Assembly (NCBI RefSeq): GCF_017921975.2
Contig: NZ_JAGEMO020000003.1
Span: 310,001 to 374,000 of the forward strand
Source of the DNA: Hymenobacter terricola
GTDB taxonomy: Bacteria > Bacteroidota > Bacteroidia > Cytophagales > Hymenobacteraceae
Direction of reading: 5' to 3'
DNA length: 64,000 bases
The translations under genes were made by a program, and so were the position numbers. Of this stretch, positions 36,278 through 45,456 are shown in pieces (the stretch's first letter is position 1; each line of letters opens with the position of its first letter). The notes beneath the pieces were generated by a model that was given only the letters and a program-made list of their open reading frames with translations, had not been told where the DNA came from and searched no databases.

Positions 36278-36721
36278 TAATTAGTGCTACTCGAATGATA
36301 TTTTTGAGGCGTTCCAACTCAAACTAGTGAGTCAAAATCTTCATGATTTCACTTTCTACCAAACTACTGGCGAGCCTTGGTTGGGCGCTTTTTTTTAGTT
36401 CATGTGTCACTCGGATGCCGCCAAGCAGCGTCAGGCCCGGTATGTACAGCGCCACCACCAGTTTGCTCGCCACAGGGTCAAACGCCTGGACTACTGCATC
36501 GGGGCTCGATGATTACGACGTTTTGTTTTTTCATCCATCTACTAAATTGTGTCGGGATACCACCTCGATTCCAAAACTGGCTCATTGACCTGCCCAGAAG
36601 CTCGGGCCAGGCATTGTCCCACTTAGGGCCTAACCGAATAGGCTTTGAGCTTCACCCAAAAAGACAATTGTACCACGTAATCCGAGCGCAGGCAAAATGA
36701 AGCATCGCCAAGTAATTTTCG
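36278..36721 (+). other. Low-content gap left of the IS element
   Basis: Contains a -7-like TATTTTTG at 36299-36306 and a short frame (ATG 36343 to stop 36588) of 81 residues with a possible lipoprotein leader (LASLGWALFFSSC). From about 36560 a different frame continues with plausible protein-like sequence (FELHPKRQLYHVIR) up to 36700. It could be one small frameshifted lipoprotein gene or just noise. Confidence 0.35.
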
Positions 36722-36733
36722 GGCAGTGGTCTA

Positions 36734-37120
36734 TTAGAGGGTGAGGTTGTAATGCTCAATCACGATTTTAATTCGGGCGATGTGCATGCTCAAGGACTTG
36801 CTAAAGGAACAGGACTTGCGCACCAGCACGCCGCACCGCTGACGCAAGGAACAATTGATGGCCTCGACGATGCTGGTCTGCCCCTCGCCTGTGGGGCAGG
36901 GCCGGTGCTGCCAGCGGGGCACCACCTTGGCATAGGCTTTCCGCTGGTCCGTAAAGAACCAACAATGGCGGCGGTAATGCGCGGGCAAGGATTGCCACAG
37001 GCGGCGCAAAGGCGCTTCGCCCCGGCTGCCCAGCGTCCAGCCCACGATGCGCCGCCGGGCCCGTTCGACCACGAGCCACAGCCACCCTTTGCGCTTGCGG
37101 CGGCCGACGAAGCGCCACAA
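36734..37120 (-). CDS. IS1-family transposase, InsB part
   Basis: Catalytic half of an IS1-type DDE transposase, 128 residues from the first ATG, though the frame stays open upstream to the InsA end (EARALAELWRFV). It shows LWRFVGRRKRKGWLWLV, TDQRKAYAKVV and the closing IEAINCSLRQR/SFSKSLSMHIARI pattern of IS1 InsB. It is likely expressed as an InsA-InsB fusion. Relative to InsA it lies in the +1 (equivalently -2) frame, not the -1 frame known for E. coli IS1. Confidence 0.85.
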   Translation of the reverse strand: MWRFVGRRKRKGWLWLVVERARRRIVGWTLGSRGEAPLRRLWQSLPAHYRRHCWFFTDQRKAYAKVVPRWQHRPCPTGEGQTSIVEAINCSLRQRCGVLVRKSCSFSKSLSMHIARIKIVIEHYNLTL

Positions 37121-37121
37121 C

Positions 37122-37454
37122 TCAGCGAGTGCGCGCGCTTCCCAGCGTTTGCGCTGGGCCTTCGCCGAGCGCCTCGGGGGCAGGGGCGGCGAGGGAGGCG
37201 CCGCTTTTTTTTATCCGCTGGGCAATCGTCAGCCGCGCCACACCCGTCAGGCGGGCAATGCTGCGGTGGGAAGTGCGTTCGCTCAGCAGGGCGTCCACCT
37301 GCGCGTATTGCGCCGCCGTGCGCGCCGCCGCCGGCTCGCACAGGCCCTGGTAGCGGCACGCCGTACACTGATACTTGGGCGGGCCGTTTTTACTGCCATT
37401 GCGCCGAACCTGGCCGCTGCCGCATTTGGCACAGAAGTGCTGCGTATAAATCAT
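37122..37454 (-). CDS. IS1-family InsA (zinc-ribbon/HTH part)
   Basis: Protein of 110 residues with an N-terminal zinc ribbon (CAKCGSGQVRRNG ... YQCTACRYQ, four Cys) and an HTH region (HRSIARLTGVARLTIAQRI), as in InsA/IS1595-type DNA-binding parts. A run of eight A residues on the coding strand (37205-37212) follows the HTH and is the likely slippage site for making the fusion transposase. Confidence 0.85.
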   Translation of the reverse strand: MIYTQHFCAKCGSGQVRRNGSKNGPPKYQCTACRYQGLCEPAAARTAAQYAQVDALLSERTSHRSIARLTGVARLTIAQRIKKSGASLAAPAPEALGEGPAQTLGSARTR

Positions 37455-37614
37455 AAACCGCTATCCGCCGTTCACCCCATTATAGACCACCGCCACTTTT
37501 TTTAAGCTTTTTGCTCATCCCCAATTTTTAAATACGTCACTACTCAACACTATGAAATCAGGGGCATTCGGGAGCTTCTGCCGGGTAGTTGAGCGCCAGA
37601 CTAATTACTTTTTA

Positions 37615-38481
37615 TCAGTTTGGCTCAACGTGAATTAAGATATTCCCTAATTGTGGTAATTCACGATGCAGCGCATCCTTTAAGTGGTGCGCAATTTCGT
37701 GCCCTTGCCGCACGCTGATATCGCCTCCCACTTTGGCGTGCAGGTCGACGTGGTATTGCATACCGGCTTTGCGGATAAAGCATTTTTCGGTGTCCAGCAC
37801 GCCGTCCACCCGCAGGGCGACTTGCCGGATTTCACCCACCAAATCGTCGTAAACGTGCTCGTCCATTATTTCGCCCAGGGCGGGCCGGAAAATCAAATAG
37901 CTGTTGTAAAGAATAAAGCCGGAGGCAAACAGCGCGGCCCAGTCGTCGGCGGTTTCGTAGCCTTTGCCAAAAACGAGGGCAATAGAAATGCCAATGAACG
38001 CGGCCACCGACGTAATGGCATCGCTGCGGTGGTGCCAGGCATCGGCTTTGAGCGAGGAGCTGTTCGTTTCCACGCTTTTCTTCATGACGATTCGGAAGGA
38101 AATTTCTTTCCAGATGATGATACCGCCCAGCACAATCAAGGTCCAGGCTTTGGGCAGCGCGTGCGGCGTGCCGATATTCTGGATGCTTTCGTAGGCAATA
38201 ATCGTGGCCGAGGTTATGAGGAAGCCCACCACCAGGAACGTTATCAGCGGCTCGATGCGGCCGTGGCCGTAGGGGTGGTTTTTGTCGGCCGGTCGGCTGG
38301 CGTACCTGATGCCAAATAGAACCAGGAACGAGGCAAAAATATCGGTCGTTGACTCGATGGCATCGGCCACCAGGGCATACGAATTTCCGAAATAGCCGGC
38401 AACGCCCTTAATCAGGGCCAGGCTGGTATTGCCGATGATGCTGAAATAGGTGGCTTTTACTGCGGTTTCCTCGGTTGTCAT
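37615..38481 (-). CDS. Cation diffusion facilitator (CDF) transporter
   Basis: Zn2+/Co2+/Fe2+-type proton antiporter of 288 residues. Six TM helices; metal-site acidic residues appear in ALVADAIESTTD (TM2) and HHRSDAITS (TM5), with HPYGHGRIEPL in the loop. The C-terminal cytoplasmic ferredoxin-like domain closes the protein. ATG at 38481 is the natural start; a longer frame upstream is non-coding. Monocistronic. Confidence 0.93.
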   Translation of the reverse strand: MTTEETAVKATYFSIIGNTSLALIKGVAGYFGNSYALVADAIESTTDIFASFLVLFGIRYASRPADKNHPYGHGRIEPLITFLVVGFLITSATIIAYESIQNIGTPHALPKAWTLIVLGGIIIWKEISFRIVMKKSVETNSSSLKADAWHHRSDAITSVAAFIGISIALVFGKGYETADDWAALFASGFILYNSYLIFRPALGEIMDEHVYDDLVGEIRQVALRVDGVLDTEKCFIRKAGMQYHVDLHAKVGGDISVRQGHEIAHHLKDALHRELPQLGNILIHVEPN

Positions 38482-38654
38482 GGATGTGGGGAGAAAAATC
38501 AAGCGCGCCGGGCCTGGTGGTGGTAGCATTACGGGAACCAGCCCGGCACTAGCTATACGGCCGGCCTCGCCACCACCCGCTTTATCTTCCGTTCACATCC
38601 TAAACGTTGCGGCGCGTCGTGCGTTGGAGCTTCAGGAACGGCTCGCCTGTTTTT

Positions 38655-39460
38655 TCACTTTACATGCACTCGAATGAGCGACTGGCCGGCCACGGCGGAC
38701 CCGTCGGTGGCCGAGTAAAAGCTCGCGAATTGAATGCTGGCTGTGTTCGTCAGCTCGGTTTCCGTCCAGGTGGCGCCAGCCGTGGTGGTTTGCTTAAAGG
38801 AACCGTCGTAGGTGCCATAATCGCCGCCACTGTGCCGACCCGCCCCGAATACGACGGCGCTGGTGGCCGTGAGCGGCTGCACGCTCAGGGAAGTAAAATC
38901 AGATTGGCGGACGAACCTCCAGGTCACGCCGTTGTCCGTGGTTTGGTAGATGGTGAGGTAGTTGGCCACGCAATAGCCGGTGCCGCCCCAAAAGGCCAGC
39001 TCGTTCAGGTAATACGCATTCAGGGTGGCCGCATCGGCCCAGGTGCTGCCGTTGTCGGTGCTGCGGAAGGTTTTGCCATTGTGCCCGATGCAATAGCCGG
39101 CCGCGTGGTCAAACGCGATTTTGTTCAGGGTGTAAGCCGCGCGGCCGGCTAGCGTCCGGTTGCTGCCGGCATCGGAGCTTTTCAGGACCTGCGCATCGGT
39201 CCCTTTGACGAGGATGAACACGTCGCCCTGGCCATTAGCGGCCACCGAGGACACTACACTACTACGGCCCCAGTTGCAGCACGCTCGTCCAGGTGGTGCC
39301 GCCGTCCGTTGTTTTGAGAACCAGCCCGCCGACGGGGGCACAGCCGGCGCCGCCGCACGAAGTCGCCCCTCCTACGGCGTAGCCCACGGTGGCGCTGGTA
39401 AAGAGCAGTTGCAGCAGGAGCTGGTCGGGGGTTGGGTTGAGGGGGCTGCCGTTCGCCGCT
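38655..39460 (-). pseudogene. Broken BNR/Ycf48-like propeller protein gene
   Basis: From 39341 down to 38655 the frame encodes propeller repeats (FRSTDNGSTWADAA, YQTTDNGVTWRFV, KQTTTAGATWTETE), typical of sialidase-like or Ycf48-like secreted proteins. Upstream, a different frame carries more of the same protein (LLFTSATVGYAVGGATSCGG ... LKTTDGGTTWTSVLQLG) and then runs into a TAG at 39262-39264. One surplus base at about 39260-39265 breaks the gene. Its 5' end, including signal peptide, is missing and replaced by kinase sequence at about 39449-39460. Confidence 0.75.
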
Positions 39461-40021
39461 GCTGGCGCGCGAGTGCGGCAGTATGCTTTTCACGATGCTG
39501 CCGGCGCGGTCGGCGTGCTCGTTCACCTTTTGTTGGGTCTGGGCCAGGTCATCGAGCAAATGCGTCAGGGTTTGCTTGCCGTGCTCTGACAGCGCCTCGT
39601 GGGCGAGGCCTTCGCGCAGCTCCTGCACCAGTTCCAGGCCTACCTTGGCAAAGTTGTCGACAAAGTCCAGGGGGTTCTGGATTTCGTGGGCAATGCCGGC
39701 CGTCACGGCACCCAGCGAGGCCAGCTTCTCCTGCTGCACCAGCTGGGTTTGGGTGTTTTGCAGGTGCTCCAGCGAATCAGCCAGCGACTCGTTTTGCCGG
39801 GTCAACAGCCGTTCCTGACGGAAATTCTCCGAGCGGAAATAATACACGACCACAAACAGCGTCATGAAAAACAGCAGCACGTTGGCGTTGTAGAAATACT
39901 GGCTGTTGGGCATGTAGAGAAACGGCTTGAAAACCGTCATGACGTAGCGCACGGCAAAGTAGGCGGCCACATTCAACCCAAACAGCACCACAGTTTTCCA
40001 GAGATTGCGAAAGAACAGCAT
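39254..40021 (-). pseudogene. Truncated sensor histidine kinase fused to propeller sequence
   Basis: From ATG 40021 the protein has two TM helices (about 8-28 and 40-60), a coiled coil (RQNESLADSLEHLQNTQTQL) and a HisKA domain with H-box GIAHEIQNPLDFVDNF, close to the kinase at 40275. Immediately after SRASSGERQPP the kinase homology ends and the sequence changes to that of the propeller gene read out of frame, stopping at 39254. The ATPase domain is completely missing, so the product cannot autophosphorylate. It is a deletion chimera. Confidence 0.8.
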
Positions 40022-40274
40022 GGGCACGATGCGGGCTGGCAAGGCGAGTACCGGTAATTATATTAAAATTATTCCGCTTATGTTAACATTGCATTCAATA
40101 TATACTTAATTTCTGTTTTTTGGCCCCGGAAATGCGCGGGCAAGCCCTGATGGCAACCACGCTCCCGCCCTTTCACTACACCAGCCCAGCACTTGAACAC
40201 CCTGACCGTCACCCATTCCCGACTCGACCTAGCCACTGGTACCGGGTGCTGCCCGTTACCGCGATAGAAATGCG

Positions 40275-42506
40275 ATGCCGTACCCACCGCCGATAAAACC
40301 GCTGTTCTACCTCCTGCTGCTGGTTGGCGCCGTGCGGATGGCGGCGGCGCGGCCCGCCCCCCAGGCGGCGCTCACGCTGCGCAACATGCCCGCCACCGGC
40401 CTCGTGCTGGACAGCGGCTGGACCTTTCACGCGGGCGATAACGCCGCCTGGGCCCGCCCCGAAACCGACGACCGGCAGTGGCAGCCCATCAACCCGGTGC
40501 TGAACCCGCAACAGCTGCCTCAGGTGCAGCGGGCCGGCATTGGCTGGCTGCGGCTGCGCTTCCGGGTGGGGCCGGAGCTGCGGCACCAAGCCCTGGCGCT
40601 CGGGATTTTCCAATACGCGGCCTCGGAGGTGTATTTCAACGGGCGGCTGCTGCGGCGCTACGGCACCGTGAGCGCGGCCCCCGCGCAAGTGCGGCCGTAC
40701 TGGCCCGACGGCGAGCCCATTGAACTGCCCATTACCGATGCGGCGGGCGAGCAGGTGCTGGCGGTGCGCGTGGCCAGCTGGCCGCCCTTCCTGGCCTTCA
40801 ACGAGTTCTTTGTGCCGTTTTTTTTCGAGGCCCACCTGGACGGGCTGCCCCAGCTGGCCCTCCGCTTCGAGCACGAGGCCACCTACAAAACGTCGGATAT
40901 GCTGCTGTTTGGCGCATTTCTGCTGATTAGCCTGCTGCACCTGGCGTTTTATTTCTACAACTCGGCCCAGCGGGCCAACAGCTATTTTGCCCTGTATACG
41001 CTGCTGGAAGCCTGCAGCTTTTGCTGCACGGGATTCCTGGACGAAGTTCATCGGCTCGACCTGCGGCTGGGCGTCGACATCCTTTCGTATGTCTGCCTGC
41101 ACACCGGCAGCGTGCTGGCCGTGCGCGCCCTCTACAGCTTGTTTCATGTGCGGGTGGGCGCGGTGTACTACGGGCTCTGGGCGGCCAATATCGTCAGCCT
41201 GGTGCAGCTCACCTTTGTTCACCAGCTGAGCTGGTACCCCACGGTGATATTCATGGTGCTGGTGACGGCCGAGCAGCTGCGCCTGACCCTGGCCGCGCTC
41301 CGCCAAACCAAGCGGGCAGCAGGCATCATTGCCACCGGGTTCGGCATTGCGCTGGCCCTGCTGCTGGTGTTTGGGTTCATCATCAAGTTTCATCCCAAGC
41401 TGCTGCAGCTGGAAGTTCTCTCCATTCCGGTGCATACGCTGCTCACCTTTCCGGCCTTTCTGAGTCCGGTACTGGCCATTTCACTGTTTCTGACCCGTCG
41501 CTTCGCGCTCGATAGCCGGCTGCTGGCCATCAAGCTGGCCCAGGTGCGCCGGCTCTCGACCCAGACCCTGGCCCAGCAGCAGGAAAAGCAACAGCTCCTG
41601 GCCCAGCAAAACGAAACCCTCGAACAGTTGGTGCAGCAGCGCACGGCCGCGCTGCAACGCACCCTCACCAACTTGCAGGCCACGCAGGAACAGCTCATCC
41701 AGAAGGAAAAAATGGCGTCGCTGGGCGAGCTGATGGCGGGCATCGCCCACGAGATTCAGAACCCGCTCAACTTCGTCAACAATTTTGCCGACGTGGCCGT
41801 GGAGCTGCTCACCGAGCTAAAAGAAGGCCCCCTGCGCGCCCTGAGCGGGCCGCCGAAACACGGCGCCGAGGACCTGGTGAACGAGCTGGCGCAGGACCTG
41901 GGCAGGATTAGCTTCCACGGCCAGCGCGCCGACAGCATCGTGAAAGGCATGCTGGAGCACTCCCGCACCAACTCCGGCGAGCGCCGCCCCACCGACCTCA
42001 ACGCCCTGGCCGACGAGTACCTGCGCCTGGCCTACCACGGCCTGCGCGCCAAAGACAAAAGCTTCAACGCCACCCTCACCACCAACCTCGACCCGCGCCT
42101 GGGGTCGGTAGAAATAGTGCCCCAGGAAATTGGGCGGGTGCTGCTCAACCTGTTCAACAACGCCCTGTATGCCGTGCAGCAGCGGCAGCAGCTCGGGCAG
42201 GCTGGCTACCGCCCCGAAGTCTGCGTCAGCACCCAGCACGCCATCTATGGGCAGGTAGCCATTCGGGTGAAAGACAACGGCATGGGCATGCCCGATTCGG
42301 TGCGCCAAAAGATATTTCAACCGTTCTTCACCACCAAGCCGGCGGGCGAAGGCACCGGCCTGGGCCTCTCGCTGAGCTACGACATCGTGACCAAAGGCCA
42401 CAACGGCACCATCACGGTGAACACCCAGGAAGGCGCGTACACGGAATTCACGGTGAGCCTGCCCGTGAACGACGAAAAATATCAGGCCCTAACCTACTCT
42501 GTCTAA
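40275..42506 (+). CDS. 7TMR-DISM-type sensor histidine kinase
   Basis: Kinase of 743 residues. A signal peptide/TM (about 7-20) precedes an extracellular jelly-roll-like sensor (about 40-190, resembling DISM extracellular domains), then seven TM helices (about 205-405). A long coiled coil (about 415-475) leads to HisKA with His492 in GIAHEIQNPLNF, then an HATPase domain with N-box LLNLFNNALYAV, DNGMGMP and GTGLGLSL. The ligand may be a carbohydrate or small molecule (inference). It is followed after 5 bases by its response regulator. Confidence 0.93.
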   Translation: MPYPPPIKPLFYLLLLVGAVRMAAARPAPQAALTLRNMPATGLVLDSGWTFHAGDNAAWARPETDDRQWQPINPVLNPQQLPQVQRAGIGWLRLRFRVGPELRHQALALGIFQYAASEVYFNGRLLRRYGTVSAAPAQVRPYWPDGEPIELPITDAAGEQVLAVRVASWPPFLAFNEFFVPFFFEAHLDGLPQLALRFEHEATYKTSDMLLFGAFLLISLLHLAFYFYNSAQRANSYFALYTLLEACSFCCTGFLDEVHRLDLRLGVDILSYVCLHTGSVLAVRALYSLFHVRVGAVYYGLWAANIVSLVQLTFVHQLSWYPTVIFMVLVTAEQLRLTLAALRQTKRAAGIIATGFGIALALLLVFGFIIKFHPKLLQLEVLSIPVHTLLTFPAFLSPVLAISLFLTRRFALDSRLLAIKLAQVRRLSTQTLAQQQEKQQLLAQQNETLEQLVQQRTAALQRTLTNLQATQEQLIQKEKMASLGELMAGIAHEIQNPLNFVNNFADVAVELLTELKEGPLRALSGPPKHGAEDLVNELAQDLGRISFHGQRADSIVKGMLEHSRTNSGERRPTDLNALADEYLRLAYHGLRAKDKSFNATLTTNLDPRLGSVEIVPQEIGRVLLNLFNNALYAVQQRQQLGQAGYRPEVCVSTQHAIYGQVAIRVKDNGMGMPDSVRQKIFQPFFTTKPAGEGTGLGLSLSYDIVTKGHNGTITVNTQEGAYTEFTVSLPVNDEKYQALTYSV

Positions 42507-42511
42507 GTCTA

Positions 42512-42898
42512 ATGAAAATTCTGGTGGTCGACGACGAGGCCGACGTGCGCTTCCTGTTTGAGCAGCGCTTCCGGCGCGAAATCCGCGAGGGCCTGTTCTC
42601 GTTCACCTTTGCCTTTTCGGGCGAGGAAGCCCTCTCCTATCTGACGCAGGAAAAGCATTATTCCGAAGTTGTGCTGATTCTCTCCGACATCAACATGCCG
42701 GGCATGAGCGGCCTGGAATTACTCCGCAACATCAAGGTGGACCACCCCAATCCGCCGCCCGCCGTGATGATGATTACGGCCTACGGCGACGAAAACAGCT
42801 ACGCCAAGGCCATGCAGCTCGGCGCCGCCGACTTCCTGGTGAAACCCATCGATTTTGCGCTGCTAAAGCAAAAGCTACTCCCCCTGAGCAATGGCTAA
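42512..42898 (+). CDS. Stand-alone receiver-domain response regulator
   Basis: Single receiver domain of 128 residues: acidic pair DDE (7-9), phospho-acceptor Asp59 in LSDINMPGMSG and Lys111 in LVKPID. No output domain, so it likely acts by protein-protein contact or within a phosphorelay. It is the second gene of the operon with the 7TM kinase. Confidence 0.93.
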   Translation: MKILVVDDEADVRFLFEQRFRREIREGLFSFTFAFSGEEALSYLTQEKHYSEVVLILSDINMPGMSGLELLRNIKVDHPNPPPAVMMITAYGDENSYAKAMQLGAADFLVKPIDFALLKQKLLPLSNG

Positions 42899-42933
42899 GC
42901 AAGCACCGGGCAGGCTTTATAAACCGGCCTCAT

Positions 42934-43719
42934 TCACAGCTTTTCCAGCCAATTAATGATATAATCCGCGTCTTCCTGCCAGGTGGGCTGGCCCAACACA
43001 AAGTGGTTGCGGCCTTCGAATTCCTTGTAGTCCAAGACCGAGTCCGTTTTTTCGTATTTCTCAAAATTCCGATGATTGAGGTGCGCCGGAATGATGTTAT
43101 CGATGCTGCCGGAAGTGAGCAAAAGCGGGGCGTGCGGCTTCTCGTAATCCACTTCCGCCGCGCTGCTCAGGCCGCCCCGGGCCACGGTTTTCGACTCCGG
43201 AATGGTGTATTTGTCGTACGCCGCCTGCTGCACTTCCAGCGGCATGTCATTCACGAAAGCATACTGCCAGTCTTCAAAGGACATCAGGTACGTTTCATCC
43301 TGTGATGTAAAGAGCCCCAGGGATTTCCAGCCCGCTTTCAGGAACGAAAACTCGTACGGAAACACCCCCAGCGTGGGCACCGAGTGAATGGCCACCCCGG
43401 CAGCGGCCAGGTCGCGGTTGACAATAAGTTGCGTCATGAGCCCGCCCAGCGAATGCCCGATGACGATGGGCTTTTCCGGAAATCCCTGCACAATCCCGGC
43501 GTAGTGGTCCACCACCTCGCTCAGGGTAAGCTCGGCGAGGTCGGTGTCGTGGGGCTGCCGGGCCCGCAGCTCCGCCGCAGTGCCGTCCTTGAACGGCCAG
43601 GCCGGGGCGATGGTCGTGTAGCCCCGGCTCTCGAAATACGTTTTCCAGGCATCCCAGCAGTTGTTGCTCACAAAAGCGCCGGTCACAAAAACTACATTTT
43701 TGGTCGTGATTGTTTTCAT
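42934..43719 (-). CDS. Alpha/beta hydrolase
   Basis: Serine hydrolase of 261 residues with nucleophile elbow GHSLGG (Ser90) and a C-terminal NHF histidine (GRNHFVLGQ). A likely acid is Asp in SGSIDNIIP. It is cytoplasmic, as there is no signal. It resembles the general lysophospholipase-like group; substrate unknown. The Crp/Fnr-type regulator gene upstream on the same strand may once have controlled it. Confidence 0.9.
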   Translation of the reverse strand: MKTITTKNVVFVTGAFVSNNCWDAWKTYFESRGYTTIAPAWPFKDGTAAELRARQPHDTDLAELTLSEVVDHYAGIVQGFPEKPIVIGHSLGGLMTQLIVNRDLAAAGVAIHSVPTLGVFPYEFSFLKAGWKSLGLFTSQDETYLMSFEDWQYAFVNDMPLEVQQAAYDKYTIPESKTVARGGLSSAAEVDYEKPHAPLLLTSGSIDNIIPAHLNHRNFEKYEKTDSVLDYKEFEGRNHFVLGQPTWQEDADYIINWLEKL

Positions 43720-43913
43720 AGGGGTTTGCAGAAAGGTGGTTACATGTGTTTTAATGTCAGCGCACGCATTAATTTTCAGGCCGCTATTTTATAAAATAAA
43801 CTATATATAAGCTAATAAAATTTCTAGGGCCGGCCGTAGTCGCCGCGCTGTTGTTCGTTGCATAATGGCCACGCAAAGGCCCCAAGCGGCCAAGGTGGCT
43901 ACCTGTCTAGAAA

Positions 43914-44505
43914 TCACCCGTGGGCCGCGCCTTTGGCCCCCGCTCGTATCCGGCTCAACGACGTATCTGTTACGCCCAGGTACGAGGCCACGTACTTCAC
44001 CGGGGCGTGCAGCATGATTTCGGGCGTGGTTTTCAGAAGCTGTTCGTACCGCTCCGTGGCCGATGCCGTTATCATGCCCAGCATTCGCCCTTTGGGGGCG
44101 GCAAACCCCTGCCACCAGCACCAACCGCCCAAACTCCCCGAATTCGGTCCGGGCGTGGAACAAGGCATTGAGCTGCGCAAACGTAATGAACCAGCCGTCG
44201 CAGTTCGTCAGCGCCTGAATGTTTTCCTGCGAGGGGACGCGGGTAAAGAAGGACGATACTTCGAACACGATTTCCCCGGCTCTGTAAAACCCGGTGGTGA
44301 CGTCGTTGCCGGCCGGGTTGCAGGCAAACGCCCGCAGCAACCCGTTATCCAAGAAGAAATACTCGTCGCACACCTTGCCTTCACGCAACAGAAAGTCGTG
44401 CCGGACAACGCTTTTGCGGGTGAACTGGCTGGCAGTTTCCGCTGCTTGCTGCGAATTGATAATCCCCCTGCTTTGCAGGAAATGGGTTAGTTTATCTTGC
44501 GACAT
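43914..44505 (-). pseudogene. Frameshifted Crp/Fnr-family regulator
   Basis: The N-terminal cNMP-binding-like barrel (from ATG 44505: MSQDKLTHFLQSRGI ... FYRAGEIVFEVSSFFTRVPS) runs in one frame to about 44115. The C-terminal part typical of the family (GFAAPKGRMLGMITASATER ... ILRHAP-like HAPVKYVASYLGVTDTSLSR, an HTH) is in another frame ending near 43914. One surplus base in the GTGGCAGGGG stretch (44105-44120) separates them. Without correction the product loses the DNA-binding helix. Pseudogene or sequencing error. Confidence 0.8.
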
Positions 44506-44683
44506 ATCCACGGGGGCCGGTTGCTACTGCTGGTAAAAATACCTGTGTGCGAAGCAACTGCCCGCGTGTTTCGCGGCCCATGTAGGCGGTGGTTTCGCCA
44601 GCCGCCCCCGTGGGCAGTTCGTGAACTTTCCCGTTCGGCCGTTACTTTACAAAACTGGCTGGCCCGGCCTGCCGTCGTTGTCT

Positions 44684-45349
44684 ATGTTCAAATACCTGCT
44701 GCTCACCGCCACCCTCCTGTTCTCGCTCGCCGCCGCCGGCCCGGCCGCGCCCAGCTTCCGCATTGCCAAGCTGCACTACGGCGGCGGCGGCGACTGGTAT
44801 GCCAATAAAACCTCGCTCCCCAACCTCATCAGCTTCTGCAACCAGACGCTGAAAACCAACATCGCGCCCGACGAGGCCACCGTGGAGCTTGACGCGCCGG
44901 AACTCCTCACCTACCCGTTCGTGCACATGACCGGGCACGGCAACGTGAGCTTCACCGCCGCCGAAGCCAAAAACCTGCGCCAGTACCTCACCGGCGGCGG
45001 CTTCCTGCACATCGACGATAATTACGGGCTCGATAAATTTATTCGCCCCGAGATGAAGAAGGTATTTCCGGAGCTTGAGTTCGTGGAACTGCCCTACTCC
45101 CACCCGGTTTACCACCAGAAATACCAGTTTCCGCGGGGCCTGCCCAAAGTGCACGAGCACGACGGCAAGCGCGCCCAGGGCTTCGGCCTGGTATACAAAG
45201 GCCGGCTCGTGTGTTTCTACAGCTACGAATGCGACCTTGGCAACGGCTGGGAAGATGTGGGCACCTACCCCGAAGACTCGCCCGCCATTCACGACGCCGC
45301 CCTGCGCATGGGCGCCAACCTGGTAAGCTACGCCCTGACCCAGGATTGA
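44684..45349 (+). CDS. Secreted DUF4159 protein
   Basis: Protein of 221 residues. Signal peptide 1-19 (YLLLTATLLFSLAAAG), then a DUF4159 domain with IAKLHYGGGGDWYANKTSLP, FVHMTGHGNVSF and GGFLHIDDNYG. The fold is class I glutamine-amidotransferase-like, but catalytic activity is not established. In many Bacteroidota it accompanies MoxR/VWA/BatA genes; here it stands alone. Confidence 0.9.
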   Translation: MFKYLLLTATLLFSLAAAGPAAPSFRIAKLHYGGGGDWYANKTSLPNLISFCNQTLKTNIAPDEATVELDAPELLTYPFVHMTGHGNVSFTAAEAKNLRQYLTGGGFLHIDDNYGLDKFIRPEMKKVFPELEFVELPYSHPVYHQKYQFPRGLPKVHEHDGKRAQGFGLVYKGRLVCFYSYECDLGNGWEDVGTYPEDSPAIHDAALRMGANLVSYALTQD

Positions 45350-45350
45350 G

Positions 45351-45447
45351 CGCCTTCGGCTTAATGAAGAATGAGGAATGAGGAATGAGGAATGAGGAAT
45401 GTTGAGCCCACTTGGCTAATTCTTCATTCTTCATCAAGCCGAAGGCG
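45351..45447. repeat. Hairpin element with heptameric repeats between convergent genes
   Basis: Outer arms CGCCTTCGGCTT (45351) and AAGCCGAAGGCG (45436) enclose GAATGAG x4 on the left and ATTCTTCATTCTTCATC on the right. It probably acts as a bidirectional terminator. The heptamer is a one-base variant of the unit at 27705. Confidence 0.75.
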
Positions 45448-45456
45448 TCCACCGTC

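Larger units (their letters stand above)
36722..37494 (-). mobile_element. Complete IS1-family insertion sequence
   Basis: 773 bp, essentially the IS1 length. Imperfect terminal inverted repeats of 23 bp: GGCAGTGGTCTATTAGAGGG at the left and GGCGGTGGTCTATAATGGGG read inward from the right, four mismatches. It carries insA- and insB-type frames on the minus strand. No clear 8-9 bp target duplication was found: the left flank ends TAATTTTCG and the right begins ACTTTTTTT. Confidence 0.88.

Noticed and set aside
36713..37503. Target-site duplication of the IS1-family element
   Set aside because: The 9 bases left (TAATTTTCG) and right (ACTTTTTTT) do not match.
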